Part shown: in pieces, positions 41,743 through 51,167 of the stretch
How positions within the stretch are numbered: position 1 is the stretch's first letter
Layout of the letters: every line of letters begins with the position of its first letter
Assembly (NCBI RefSeq): GCF_030718205.1
Contig: NZ_JAUZQF010000034.1
Location: 37,153-101,152, forward strand
Length of the DNA: 64,000 nt
Direction of reading: 5' to 3'
From: Nonomuraea turcica
Lineage (GTDB): Bacteria > Actinomycetota > Actinomycetes > Streptosporangiales > Streptosporangiaceae
Translations under genes and position numbers: made by a program
The notes under the pieces: generated by a model
The model's database searches: none
What the model saw: only the letters and a program-made list of their open reading frames with translations
What the model was told of the DNA's origin: nothing

Positions 41743-41746
41743 TGGA

Positions 41747-42781
41747 TCAACCCCGCCTTTCAGGGATTCCGGGCATGGGGTGCTCAATCGGCGCGTACAC
41801 GCTTACACCCTGTAGCAAATTGATGAGGAGGATGACAGCTCCACTCGCGACCATCGCCGTGATCGGTGGCGATATCCATCCCAGAGCCATCGCCAGGCCA
41901 CAGGCACCGGCCACGGCCGCTGTCAGGCCGAGCACCACAGCTACCGCTCGGGCGCGGAGCCCCATCCGGCGCAACCGGTGGGACACGTGGTCGGTGCCGC
42001 CCAGCAGAGGAGAGCGCCCCACCCGCAGCCGCGAGAAGAACACGACGCCTGTGTCGACGGTCGCCACGAAGGTCGGGAGGAGGAGCCCGGCGACCATGGT
42101 GTCCGGGTCTTTTCCCGACACCAGCAGGACGGAGGACCCGGCGAGCACGAATCCCGTGAACAGAGATCCGGAGTCGCCCATGAATATCTTCGCGGGCGCC
42201 CAGTTGTGCGGCAGGAAGCCGAGGCTGGCGCAGGCGAGTGCGAGCAGCAGCACCGCCAGCGACGGCTCGCCCGACACGAAGGCCGTGACCGCGAGGAATG
42301 CCGCGGTGACGGTGGAGACGGCTCCCAGCGCACCGTCCATGTTGTCCAGCAGGTTGAAGGAGTTGGCGACCACGACGATCCACAGCACCGTGAGAACACC
42401 GTCCAGCCATCCGCCGAACAGGGTGATGTGGACTTCAGAGGAAACGACTCCACTTGCCGCCACGGTCCCCGCGGTCAGTTTGGTGAAGGGCTGCAACGGC
42501 CTGACGTCATCGATCAGGCCGACCAAGGCCATCACCCCAGCGGCCCACAGCACGGCGATGATCCGCCGATCTGTGAAGCCGATTGCCGTGATAGCGGGGA
42601 CGAGCGCGCCCAGCATTATCGCGATGCCACCGAGATAAGGGGTCGGGCGCGCGTGCGCTTTGTTCGCGCTGGGGTGATCGGTCAGGCCCCAGCGCAGCGC
42701 CCAGCGCTTCAGCGGCACGACGGCCACGAAGCTGATCAGAAAAGCGGCCAGGCCTACGGCCCAGGCCGTCGTGGCGTTCAT
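41747..42781 (-). CDS. Undecaprenyl-phosphate sugar-1-phosphate transferase (WecA/MraY family)
   Basis: 344 aa from ATG at 42781, in an ATGA overlap with the epimerase gene before it; a longer frame is only shadow. Polytopic (about ten helices). Family motifs: DHPSANKAHARPTPYLGG, LVGLIDDVRPL, NSFNLLDNMDGALG and KIFMGDSGSLFTGF, the last an active-site segment. It would start polymer repeat-unit synthesis by moving a sugar-1-phosphate to undecaprenyl phosphate on the inner membrane. Operon member with the BY-kinase-like gene 4 bases downstream. Confidence 0.88.
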   Translation of the reverse strand: MNATTAWAVGLAAFLISFVAVVPLKRWALRWGLTDHPSANKAHARPTPYLGGIAIMLGALVPAITAIGFTDRRIIAVLWAAGVMALVGLIDDVRPLQPFTKLTAGTVAASGVVSSEVHITLFGGWLDGVLTVLWIVVVANSFNLLDNMDGALGAVSTVTAAFLAVTAFVSGEPSLAVLLLALACASLGFLPHNWAPAKIFMGDSGSLFTGFVLAGSSVLLVSGKDPDTMVAGLLLPTFVATVDTGVVFFSRLRVGRSPLLGGTDHVSHRLRRMGLRARAVAVVLGLTAAVAGACGLAMALGWISPPITAMVASGAVILLINLLQGVSVYAPIEHPMPGIPERRG

Positions 42782-43767
42782 CGGACGGACGCCGGAAGGT
42801 CTTTGCGCGCCTCCTTGACGACCTCGATGAGGATCTCGTCCAGAGTGCGCCGTGGAACCCAGCCGGTGAGCTCGCGAAGCTTGGTGGTGTCGGGCACCCT
42901 GCGCGTCATGTCCTCGAAGCCCTGTATGTACGCCTCGTGATAGGGGATGAGTTCGATCTCGGACGTGGACCCTGCGTGCTGGATGATGAGCTTCGCCAAT
43001 TCCAGGATGCTCACCTCCTTGTCCGAGCCGATGTTGAAGGTCTGCCCCACTGCCGCCTCGCGGTCCAGGAGCATGAGCAACGCATCGACGACGTCCGTGA
43101 CGTGCGCGAAGCAACGGGTCTGCCGCCCATCACCGAAGACCGTGAGGGGTTCGCCGTTTACCGCCTGCCGTACCAGGCGAGGGATGACCATGCCGTAGGC
43201 CGGGCTCTGCCGCGGTCCCACGGTGTTGAACAGTCTCACCACGATCGTCGGAAGGCCCCGCTCCCGGTAGTAGGCATTGGCCAGGATCTCGTCAACGGCC
43301 TTCGCCGTACTGTAGGCCCACCTCACGACGGACGGGCTGCCGAGAATGCGGTCCGCGTCCTCCCGCAGCGGTCCTGAGGAGTTCTTGCCGTAGATCTCGC
43401 TGGTGCTGGTGATCAGGACCTTTTTCCGGTGACGATACGCGGCCTCGATGACGATCTCCGACCCGCGGATATTGGTCGTCAGGCACCGCAGCGGCTGTTC
43501 GACGATCAGCTTGACGCCGACCGCCGCCGCGAGATGGACCACGACGTCGCACTGGCGGGTGAGCTCATCGACCATGAGCTCGTCCAGGACGGATCCGTGC
43601 ACGAAGCCGAGGTTGGGATGCGGCCGGAGGTTGTTCAGCCGCCCGGTCGACAGGTTGTCCAGCACCACGACTGAGTCACCGCGGGCGAGCAACGCATCAG
43701 CCAGATGCGACCCGACGAATCCGCTGCCGCCTGTTATCAGGTAGGTAATCTTTGCTGCCTTGCTCAC
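42778..43767 (-). CDS. NAD-dependent sugar-nucleotide epimerase/dehydratase 1
   Basis: 329 aa extended short-chain dehydrogenase. Rossmann motif TGGSGFVGS, active-site STSEIYGKN and YSTAK. RLFNTVGPRQSPAYGMVIPR and FGDGRQTRCFAHVTD are typical of UDP-glucose epimerase or UDP-glucuronate decarboxylase relatives. Exact reaction not determinable. Middle of the minus-strand operon; overlaps the transferase gene by 4 bases. Confidence 0.87.
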   Translation of the reverse strand: MSKAAKITYLITGGSGFVGSHLADALLARGDSVVVLDNLSTGRLNNLRPHPNLGFVHGSVLDELMVDELTRQCDVVVHLAAAVGVKLIVEQPLRCLTTNIRGSEIVIEAAYRHRKKVLITSTSEIYGKNSSGPLREDADRILGSPSVVRWAYSTAKAVDEILANAYYRERGLPTIVVRLFNTVGPRQSPAYGMVIPRLVRQAVNGEPLTVFGDGRQTRCFAHVTDVVDALLMLLDREAAVGQTFNIGSDKEVSILELAKLIIQHAGSTSEIELIPYHEAYIQGFEDMTRRVPDTTKLRELTGWVPRRTLDEILIEVVKEARKDLPASVR

Positions 43768-43782
43768 AGAATTCCCCTTGGG

Positions 43783-44778
43783 TCACATATGTGGAGAGGT
43801 GTAATTTCCGGGGGGAAGTGGCGAGCAGGCAGGGGCACCCGGGCTGGACAGGGCGGCGTTCTCGAACCAGGCCACCGTCATGCGAAGTCCTTCGTCGAGT
43901 TCCACCGGACGCACTGACGGGAACAGCTGACGCAGCAGAATGGGCGATGCCTGTGATTCCCGGATGTCGCCGATCCGGGGAGGCAGGAAGGTCGCGTCGA
44001 TCAGTCGGCCGAGCACCTCGCTCAGGGCGTCCTTGAGGTGCCGCAGGGTCACACGGGTGCCGAAGGCGAGATTCACCGGTTTGGTATGGGTGACCTGGCG
44101 AATGATCGCGTCGACGACCACCTCTGCGACCGACCCCACAAAAGTAAAGTCCCGCGCCTGGTTTCCGTCGCCGTAGATGGGCACCGGCCGGCCGCGCAGC
44201 GCCATCGACACGAACGTCGGGACGACGGCGGCGTAGGCGTGGTCCGCCGGCTGCAACGGGCCGTACACGTTGAAGAACCTGAAGGTCAGGACGGGCAGGC
44301 CGAAGCTCTCAGCGAACGCCAGCGCATAAGCCTCAGTCGCGAGCTTGCTCGCGCCATAAGGACTGAGTGGCCGGGGAGGTAGATCCTCATGCTTGTACGT
44401 CTCCTGGCAGTCGCCGTAGACGGAGGATGACGACGCGAGGACCAGGTGAGGCTTCGTCGGACGGCATGCCTGGAGCACGTTGAGGGTGCCCGTGGCGTTC
44501 ACGGTGTGCGAGGCCATGGGATCTGCCAGCGATCGCGGCACCGAGGGCCGGGCGGCCAGGTGAACCACCGCGCCGGCGTCGGCCGCGAGCTCGTTCAGGG
44601 GAGCCTCCTCCAGGATGCTGCCCTTCACGAAATCCACCTCGACGCCGTCGAGGTTGGCGAGGTCTCCACTGCTCAGGTCGTCCAGGACGGTGATCTTCTC
44701 GACTTCCTGCCGCGCCGCAAGCGCGCGGCACAGGTTCGCGCCGATGAAGCCTGCACCGCCGGTTACCAGCACTCTCAT
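43783..44778 (-). CDS. NAD-dependent sugar-nucleotide epimerase/dehydratase 2
   Basis: 331 aa. Rossmann TGGAGFIGANL, SSSSVYGD with YGASK, FRFFNVYGPLQP and PIYGDGNQARDFTFV. Similar to UDP-glucose 4-epimerases or GDP-mannose-type dehydratases; paralogue of the preceding enzyme rather than identical. Starts in an ATGA overlap with the glycosyltransferase and ends 16 bases before epimerase 1. Confidence 0.87.
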   Translation of the reverse strand: MRVLVTGGAGFIGANLCRALAARQEVEKITVLDDLSSGDLANLDGVEVDFVKGSILEEAPLNELAADAGAVVHLAARPSVPRSLADPMASHTVNATGTLNVLQACRPTKPHLVLASSSSVYGDCQETYKHEDLPPRPLSPYGASKLATEAYALAFAESFGLPVLTFRFFNVYGPLQPADHAYAAVVPTFVSMALRGRPVPIYGDGNQARDFTFVGSVAEVVVDAIIRQVTHTKPVNLAFGTRVTLRHLKDALSEVLGRLIDATFLPPRIGDIRESQASPILLRQLFPSVRPVELDEGLRMTVAWFENAALSSPGAPACSPLPPGNYTSPHM

Positions 44779-45965
44779 CTGCTCACTCCTTCGTGCTCGG
44801 GCGGCGACGTGTCGATTCCGCGCTCCTGGACCAGCGATCGATAAAGGGCTTCGGTATCCGCGACGAGGCGTTCCACCGAGAAGGAGGCATTCGTCCAGTG
44901 ACGGGCAGCCTCACCCATCCGACGGGCGAGCGTGGGATCGGTGAGCAGCCTCACTGTCTGTTCGGCCAGCTCGTCTGCGTCATTCGAGGCCAACAGGCCG
45001 GTCTCGCCGTCCTTGACGATCTCCGCGACGCTTCCCACCCGCGTGGAGACGCTCGGCGTACCGGTCATTCCCGCCTCGATGAGGGTGAGCGGCGTACCCT
45101 CGTTGTCGGAGGTCAGCAACACCACGTCGGCGGCGGCGTAGACGCACTCCACGTCGTTTCTCCAGCCGAGCAGATGGAAGGACTGCCGCACGGATTCGAC
45201 GCTCCGCTCAACCTGCTCCTGGAGTTCCCCCCCACCGCAGATCACGAAATGACAGTCAGGCACCCGATGGAGTACAGCTCTGGCCGTCGCGACAAATCGG
45301 TCAGGCCGCTTGATGCGAGTCAGCCGCCCCACATAGGCGACGACCGGCGCGTCTGGCGGCAGACCCAGAGCGAGACGAGCTGTCGTGCGGTCGGGGACGG
45401 GACCGATCTGAACGCCCGGTCTGATCACCACATACTGCTCGGGACGACCGATCCCTGCCTCGAGGAGATCGTCGCGAACCCGCGATCCAACGGTCACCAG
45501 CCGATCGGACCTGGAAGCGAGGAACCGCTCTGATCGCACGTAGAGAGCACGCTTCAGCGGCGAGAAATAACCATGGAGAAGGTGCCCGTGGAACACATGT
45601 ACCCGGGCAGCGCCGACACCGGATAGGGACGACGCCACTCGCCCGAGAGCGCCAGCCTTGGCCGTCCGCGTGTGGACAACGTGCGGCCGGAACTCACGTA
45701 TGGCGGCTATCAACCCGCTGAGAGCGCGGTAGTCATCCAAGGGCTTGACCGCGCGGCCCAGACCCGCCACTCGGCGAACTCGAACCGTCGAAGCTTTCAG
45801 GTCGAGGTGATCCCCTTCATCGGTGTCTACATTCCCCGTGTAGAGCCGATGGTCGAACTCGGCCTGGTTCAGACGCTCACACAGTCCCATTACCTGGGTG
45901 GCGGGGCCGCCTACGTTCAGCCGCGCGATGATCTCCATGACACGGATCCGGCTGTCCGGTTTCAT
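44775..45965 (-). CDS. GT4-family glycosyltransferase
   Basis: 396 aa, GT-B fold. N-terminal donor-side MEIIARLNVGGPATQVMGLC, HVVHTRTAKAGALGR and VHVFHGHLLHGYFSP. C-terminal PVVAYVGRLTRIKRPDRFV and the E-x7-E segment DNEGTPLTLIEAGMTG. Likely adds a sugar to the lipid-linked repeat unit begun by the WecA-like enzyme. First gene of a five-gene minus-strand operon (45965 to 40378) with ATGA overlaps. Confidence 0.9.
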   Translation of the reverse strand: MKPDSRIRVMEIIARLNVGGPATQVMGLCERLNQAEFDHRLYTGNVDTDEGDHLDLKASTVRVRRVAGLGRAVKPLDDYRALSGLIAAIREFRPHVVHTRTAKAGALGRVASSLSGVGAARVHVFHGHLLHGYFSPLKRALYVRSERFLASRSDRLVTVGSRVRDDLLEAGIGRPEQYVVIRPGVQIGPVPDRTTARLALGLPPDAPVVAYVGRLTRIKRPDRFVATARAVLHRVPDCHFVICGGGELQEQVERSVESVRQSFHLLGWRNDVECVYAAADVVLLTSDNEGTPLTLIEAGMTGTPSVSTRVGSVAEIVKDGETGLLASNDADELAEQTVRLLTDPTLARRMGEAARHWTNASFSVERLVADTEALYRSLVQERGIDTSPPEHEGVSR

Positions 45966-47836
45966 GCGGGCTCCTCAGCAACTGTCCTGATCAACGCTTG
46001 AGAAGCTAACCCGGCGTTCGTGTCACTCCACTCATGACGTCGCTATAGCGGCGAAATGTTTCCTCATTCCCTACCTGCACATGGCCCATAGATCCCTTCC
46101 GCCTCAGCTGCTCCAAGACACTCCATGGATGGGCCGCCTGTCCGAAGAGTGAAAATACACCGAGCCGGTCCGCCGACTCCGCCAACTCGCCCGCTACCGA
46201 TCATTTCGGTTCATATCGGTGCGAATACGGACCAACTACAAGACGAGGCCTATGAGCCGCCAGCCAAGCCCAGCATCGCGAGCTGCACCGATATCGTCGG
46301 CCCTGATGGCCTAACCTGTCTCAACGGGCTGAGCCTGCCCCAGCCATATGCTTGCACTCTGCTCGCTGCTGCTCATCGCCGGCATCTTCACCGCGAAATC
46401 GAACTGCCAGGGCGATCGGAAGTCTCAAGGCGCCCTTATTGCCTTGCCGTCGCGACACCGAGAAAGATCATCATCGAGGTCGCGACCGCTCGCGAGCTGC
46501 CCACTCCCGGTCTTCTATGCCCTTCAAGACGGCCTAAGCCGGCACCGCGGCGCCCCGACCACAAACAAGAAGAAACGGGTATCAATCAAAAATAACCCAT
46601 TTCACCACAGCTCGGTCGAGCCCATCCCTTGAAGGATGAATGGATACGACCAGATGTGACGCACAGGGACTTCGAGCGTTGCGATGCAGGACAAAATCTC
46701 CATTCTTGACTACGCTTCGTCGATACGGCCCATGAGCCAGCGATGACTCATGATGTCACGCATAGACCAGCACAGCATTGGTGCTATCGCTACACGATTC
46801 TCCAATGTGATACTTCTTCATAAATTGGTGCACTTTGGGCAAGATGGTAACAGGTATTCGTAACGTGACCGGCGGCCGATCAATCGGCGCAGCGGACTTC
46901 CGGGCGGCACTCCTCGTGATACCCGTCGGTCAACCGGGGGGCAGTCCTGAGCGGGAGCTCGAGTTCCGCGCTCTGGATGGCAGTTTCGCGCACGCTCTTC
47001 GTTGTCGCACATGTTGCGGTAGATCCCCATCCGCTCCGACCACCTCATTACTGCGTCGACTTCCTGGCCTGCCTGTTCATCTTTAGCTTCCGCTTCCCCC
47101 CGTTAATACCGCTCACATCGCCTTTCCGTCTACCTGCTCTCTTAGAAATGCTCACAGGGGCTGGGTCTTCTTGCAGCAGCAATCGCATCGCCCGCGCAGC
47201 CCCCGGAAACTCGTCGAAGTGATAGCAACTACCCCGTCCAGGACTCAACGATGAGCACAATCTCACCTTCCAAAGGCGTCATGGTCCAACCGAAGATTCT
47301 CACCAACAAGCACCTCCTCACCGTGGCAAAGGTCGGACTACGGGGCCGCAACGCCATGTCCGGCTGTCATGTGCGCATGCCATCGACACATCGGATCCCC
47401 AGCTTCGACCAGCGCGAGCCTGCGACGCGCCGGTGCGCCGGCATAGGTGTCGGCACGCGCCACAGGGAGGAGGACATGAATGTATACGCAAATAGAGTGT
47501 CGGTTTTCTCCATCTCGCCACGACATAGTGACGCTTGTCAGATCTTGTCGAAAACCGAGACACGCGGGCCTATAGATCTCTTACCGGCACACCTAAGGGC
47601 CCTGCATGCAGAAGTCGCCGCCATGTTCAATGGCAGCAGGTGCACCTATCACAGGTGTAGGAATATCAAGAATGAGCCCTTTTATGCTTCTCCGCCGATC
47701 TCTTAGTCGTTGATGCAGGTCAGCACCTAATCGGTTCCCCATGCTCCATCACCTCGTGGATGAGTTCACGCCACTCCTCCATTTCATCACTCCGAATACC
47801 TCCTCGCCACAGCAACATGCAGATAGGAACCAAAGA
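45966..47836. other. 1.9-kb stretch without a recognised gene
   Basis: Upstream of two divergent genes. GC content is lower than around it, and open frames are short, lack ribosome sites and switch frame. Nothing could be assigned. The promoter of the polysaccharide operon should lie near 45966-46100. Decayed genes are likely. Confidence 0.5.
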
Positions 47837-48658
47837 ATGACAAAGAATAATTCTGAGCTGAACGAGGATCGCTTCGCGTTCGGCGCCAACTGGCAGGACT
47901 ATCTCAACGTGGTGAACGAATCACGCGTCGAGATAGCGAAGAGGTCGCTGACTGAAGCACTCCGGCTCGATGACCTCACTGGCCGCTCGTTCCTCGACGT
48001 CGGATGCGGAAGTGGGCTGTTCTCTCTGGCCGCGCACCTGCTTGGTGCCAAGGTACGTTCCTTTGACTACGATCCGAATTCGGTCGCCGCGGCCATGGAG
48101 TTGCGGCGTAGATTCGCACCGGACAGCGACTGGAAAATCGATCAGGGGTCGATCCTCGATAAGGCCTACGTAGCGGGGCTGGGAGTGCACGACATTGTGT
48201 ATTCGTGGGGGGTCCTGCACCACACAGGCGCCATGCGACACGCAATCATCGCCACGTCCACACTGGTCGCTCCCGGGGGATCGCTGTTCATCTCGATCTA
48301 CAACGACCAGGGCCTGGCCAGCCAGCTGTGGTGGCGGGTGAAACGGCGCTATGTGCGATCCGGACCACTTGGACGGCGCGCACTCGTCCTGGCCGGTGGT
48401 CTGTACTTCAACACCCGCCGAATCGCGGCGGTCACCGCGAAGCGAATGTGCGGCCAACCGGTTGTCCGAACCGTCCGCCCCCGCGGGATGTCGTCCCGGC
48501 ATGACCTCGTGGACTGGATCGGCGGTTTCCCGTTCGAGTACGCGACGCCCGAAGAGGTCTTCAATCTTCTCCGGGAAAGAGGCTACGAACTGAGCTTTCT
48601 CAAGACCTGCCGCGGCGGCCTGGGCTGCAACGAGTACGTCTTCGCCTTGCCGAGCTGA
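47837..48658 (+). CDS. Class I SAM-dependent methyltransferase
   Basis: 273 aa from ATG at 47837 behind an AGGAACC site. SAM-binding motif I SFLDVGCGSGLFSLAAHLLG, motif II acidic end VRSFDYDPNSV, and YSWGVLHHTGAMRHAI in the post-motif region. Related to UbiG-type methyltransferases that act on sugars or polysaccharide repeat units. It lies next to the polysaccharide genes but is divergent from the operon, so a modifying role for the polymer is inference. Confidence 0.85.
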   Translation: MTKNNSELNEDRFAFGANWQDYLNVVNESRVEIAKRSLTEALRLDDLTGRSFLDVGCGSGLFSLAAHLLGAKVRSFDYDPNSVAAAMELRRRFAPDSDWKIDQGSILDKAYVAGLGVHDIVYSWGVLHHTGAMRHAIIATSTLVAPGGSLFISIYNDQGLASQLWWRVKRRYVRSGPLGRRALVLAGGLYFNTRRIAAVTAKRMCGQPVVRTVRPRGMSSRHDLVDWIGGFPFEYATPEEVFNLLRERGYELSFLKTCRGGLGCNEYVFALPS

Positions 48659-48799
48659 TCATTTGATCGGCAACACGTCTGATGTTTTTGGACACCTGGA
48701 CGACCAGCCAGCCATAGCCACTCGAAAACGCATCGCTCCTCATCGAAGAGTGACGATTTATCAGCGTGCTCCTGACATTGAGGTGATCTAAGGAGATTA

Positions 48800-49882
48800 T
48801 AGGTTTCTGCACCCCGGAATAGCGTTCCGTGAGATTATGATTACATGGCGTTGAATGGTCGGCGGGCCACTTTCGATGAACGGCTGCACGCCGTTCGCCT
48901 CTTGGAGCAAGGCGAGTCTCCCGATGATGTCGCTCGGATTCTGAATCTGTCCCGGCGGTCGCTGTTCGCCTGGCAACGGGATTACCGCGAGCACGGCGAA
49001 GACGGCTTGAGGACGAAGAAGACCCGCGGGCCAGACTCCAAACTCACCTTCGAGCAGATGTCCAGCCTGTATGCGCTGCTGGTGGGCTGCGATCCGCGCC
49101 AGTTGAGCTTCGGGCTGGCGCTGTGGACCCGCAAGATGGTCCAGGAACTGATCTGGCGGCGCTTTGGAGTCAGGCTGAGCGTCGCGAGCGTCGGGCGCGT
49201 GCTACGGAACCTCGGGATGTCGCCACAGAAACCGCTGTACAAGGCCTACCAGCAAAATCCCGAATTGGTTGCCCGGTGGAAGGCCGAGGAATACCCGAAG
49301 ATCGTCGAGGAGGCGAAGGAAGCCGACGCGATCATCTACTTCGCTGATGAGGCGGCCGTCGGCACCCACTACCACTCCGGGACGACATGGGCGCCGGTCG
49401 GGCAGACCCCTGTCGTGGCGCACACGGGGGCCAAAAGGTCGGCGTTCATGGTGTCGGCCGTCAGCCGGCAAGGCGCGCTCCGGTTTCAGTTGTTCGATGA
49501 GAGCCTCAAGGCTGCCGACTTCGAAGCATTCTGTAAACGACTGATGTCAGACAGTGATGGGCGCCCGGTGTACCTCATCCTGGACAACAGTCGCGTCCAC
49601 CGAGCCAAGCGCCTGAAGAAGTTCGCCGACGACAGCGAGGGGATGCTGAAACTGTTCTTCCTACCTGCCTACTCGCCCGAACTCAACCCCGACGAGTGGG
49701 TCTGGAAGAACGTGAAGCATGACCATGTGGGCCGCGCCGCCGTCGACGGCATCCAGCAGATGAAAGCGCTCATGCTCTCCGCGCTGCGGCGCCTGCAGAA
49801 GATGCCCGCACTCGTCCAGAGTTTCTTCCGCGATCCCGCCCTCGCCTACATCGCCGCAGCACATCCATAGTGCAGAAACCTA
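48800..49882 (+). mobile_element. Complete IS630-family insertion sequence
   Basis: Inverted ends ATAGGTTTCTGCAC at 48799-48812 and 49870-49883, including the duplicated TA target. Encloses one full transposase gene. About 1.08 kb. Looks intact and may be active. Inserted next to a group II intron relic. Confidence 0.85.
48845..49870 (+). CDS. IS630-family transposase
   Basis: 341 aa. N-terminal HTH (DERLHAVRLLEQGESPDDVA, WQRDYREHGEDGL), then the DDE_3 domain with IIYFADEAAVGTHYHSG (first Asp), VYLILDNSRVHRAKR (second Asp) and YSPELNPDEWVWKNVK (Glu). All three acidic residues are present and the frame is uninterrupted. The stop codon lies directly at the right inverted end. Confidence 0.93.
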   Translation: MALNGRRATFDERLHAVRLLEQGESPDDVARILNLSRRSLFAWQRDYREHGEDGLRTKKTRGPDSKLTFEQMSSLYALLVGCDPRQLSFGLALWTRKMVQELIWRRFGVRLSVASVGRVLRNLGMSPQKPLYKAYQQNPELVARWKAEEYPKIVEEAKEADAIIYFADEAAVGTHYHSGTTWAPVGQTPVVAHTGAKRSAFMVSAVSRQGALRFQLFDESLKAADFEAFCKRLMSDSDGRPVYLILDNSRVHRAKRLKKFADDSEGMLKLFFLPAYSPELNPDEWVWKNVKHDHVGRAAVDGIQQMKALMLSALRRLQKMPALVQSFFRDPALAYIAAAHP

Positions 49883-49935
49883 TGAGCGGGTTAGATCTCA
49901 GCGAAATAGTTCGGATGAACTGGGATTTCTTGGAC

Positions 49936-50290
49936 GCCGCTGGTGGCGTCCCGAGCCTGTCGGGAGGAGTTGCCGAAGGCCGGAAACAGACGTGGACGGA
50001 CATTCGGCCCGGCGCCTCAGCAAGATCAGACGCTATGCGCAGTGGCGGCTGGCGCAGTTCATGCGCCGACGTCACCGCCGCAGCATGGCGTTCGGCTGGC
50101 AGGTGCTGCTCAACTCCCGCCCGCCGGACTTCGGACTGGGCAGCTTGTATGGGATCACTGTCGTACCCAGGGCGGGCAAGCCCTGGCGGGGTAAGGCCGA
50201 ATGCCGCCGGTGAACGGCATCGGTGAGCCGGGTGCGGGAGAACCGCATGCACGGTTCGATGCGGCGGGAGCTGGAAACGGAGCCACGAAC
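49936..50290 (+). mobile_element. Group II intron 3' remnant (maturase end and domain V/VI)
   Basis: A frame ending at 50213 reads RRLSKIRRYAQWRLAQFMRR, RSMAFGWQVLLNSRPPDFGL and GSLYGITVVPRAGKPWRGK, the end of an intron-encoded protein. 50225-50257 folds as domain V: it starts GAGCCGGGTGCGGGAGAACC and ends GCACGGTTC, with the usual AGC triad and bulge. A domain VI-like stem follows. The 5' half of the intron is missing, cut by the IS630 element. Different subtype from the relic at 3842. Confidence 0.75.
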
Positions 50291-51167
50291 CTGGTCATGG
50301 TCATCGGGGACGGCACAGCCGACCGGGTGACCGGCGGAAGACAGGCCCCGAGAGCCCTACCGCCAGGAGACGTCACCGCGCCAGCTCCCGACCCTACATC
50401 CTGATGGCCTGGTTCAGCAGGCTGGCAGAGAACAGTGCCTCCGGTACCTGTCAATTTGATCAAGGCAGTTGAGCTGGGCTAATTCTGTGTCGACTTCTCT
50501 GTGGCGTCCTCGTTCTGTGTTTCGGTCTTGGGCTTGTTGATCCAGGCGGGGTCGGGCAGGGCGGGTGGGGTGGGAGTCCCGCCGCTGGCGAACCGTTCGG
50601 GGTGCGTGGCTTGGGCGATGGCCAGGACGGCGGCACGTCGGTCGCGGATGGCGGCGGCGCGGCCGTAGTGCACGTCGACGGGATGGTGGTAGCCGATCCC
50701 GGAGTGATAGTGCTGGTGGTTGTACCAGGTGTAGAAGCTCTGGCAGAAGGCGCGGGCGTCCTGGATCGAGCCGAACCGGCCGGGGAAGTCCGGGCAGTAC
50801 TTGAGGGTCTTGTAGCTGGCCTCGACGTGTGGGTTGTCGTTGGAGGTCTTGGGCCGGGAGTGGGACTTGGCCACGCCCAGGTCGATGAGGAGTTCGGCGA
50901 CGGTCTTGGACTTCATCGAGCTGCCGCGGTCGGCGTGCAGGGTGAGGGTGCCTTCGTCGATGTGATGTTTGCGCGTGGTCTGGCCGATGAGGTGTTTTGG
51001 CCAGGTCGGCGGACTCACGGGGGGCGATCATCCAGCCGACGACGTAGCGGCTGTAGATGTCGATGATGGTGTAGAGCGAGTACCAGACGCCCTTGTCCGG
51101 GCCGCGGAGCTTGGTGATGTCCCAGGCCCACACGCGGTTGGGGGCATCGGCGAACAGCTCGGGGATG

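Noticed and set aside
46125..46595. 156-codon frame in the gap at 45966-47836
   Set aside because: No ribosome site, no recognisable sequence and competing frames of equal quality on the same strand.
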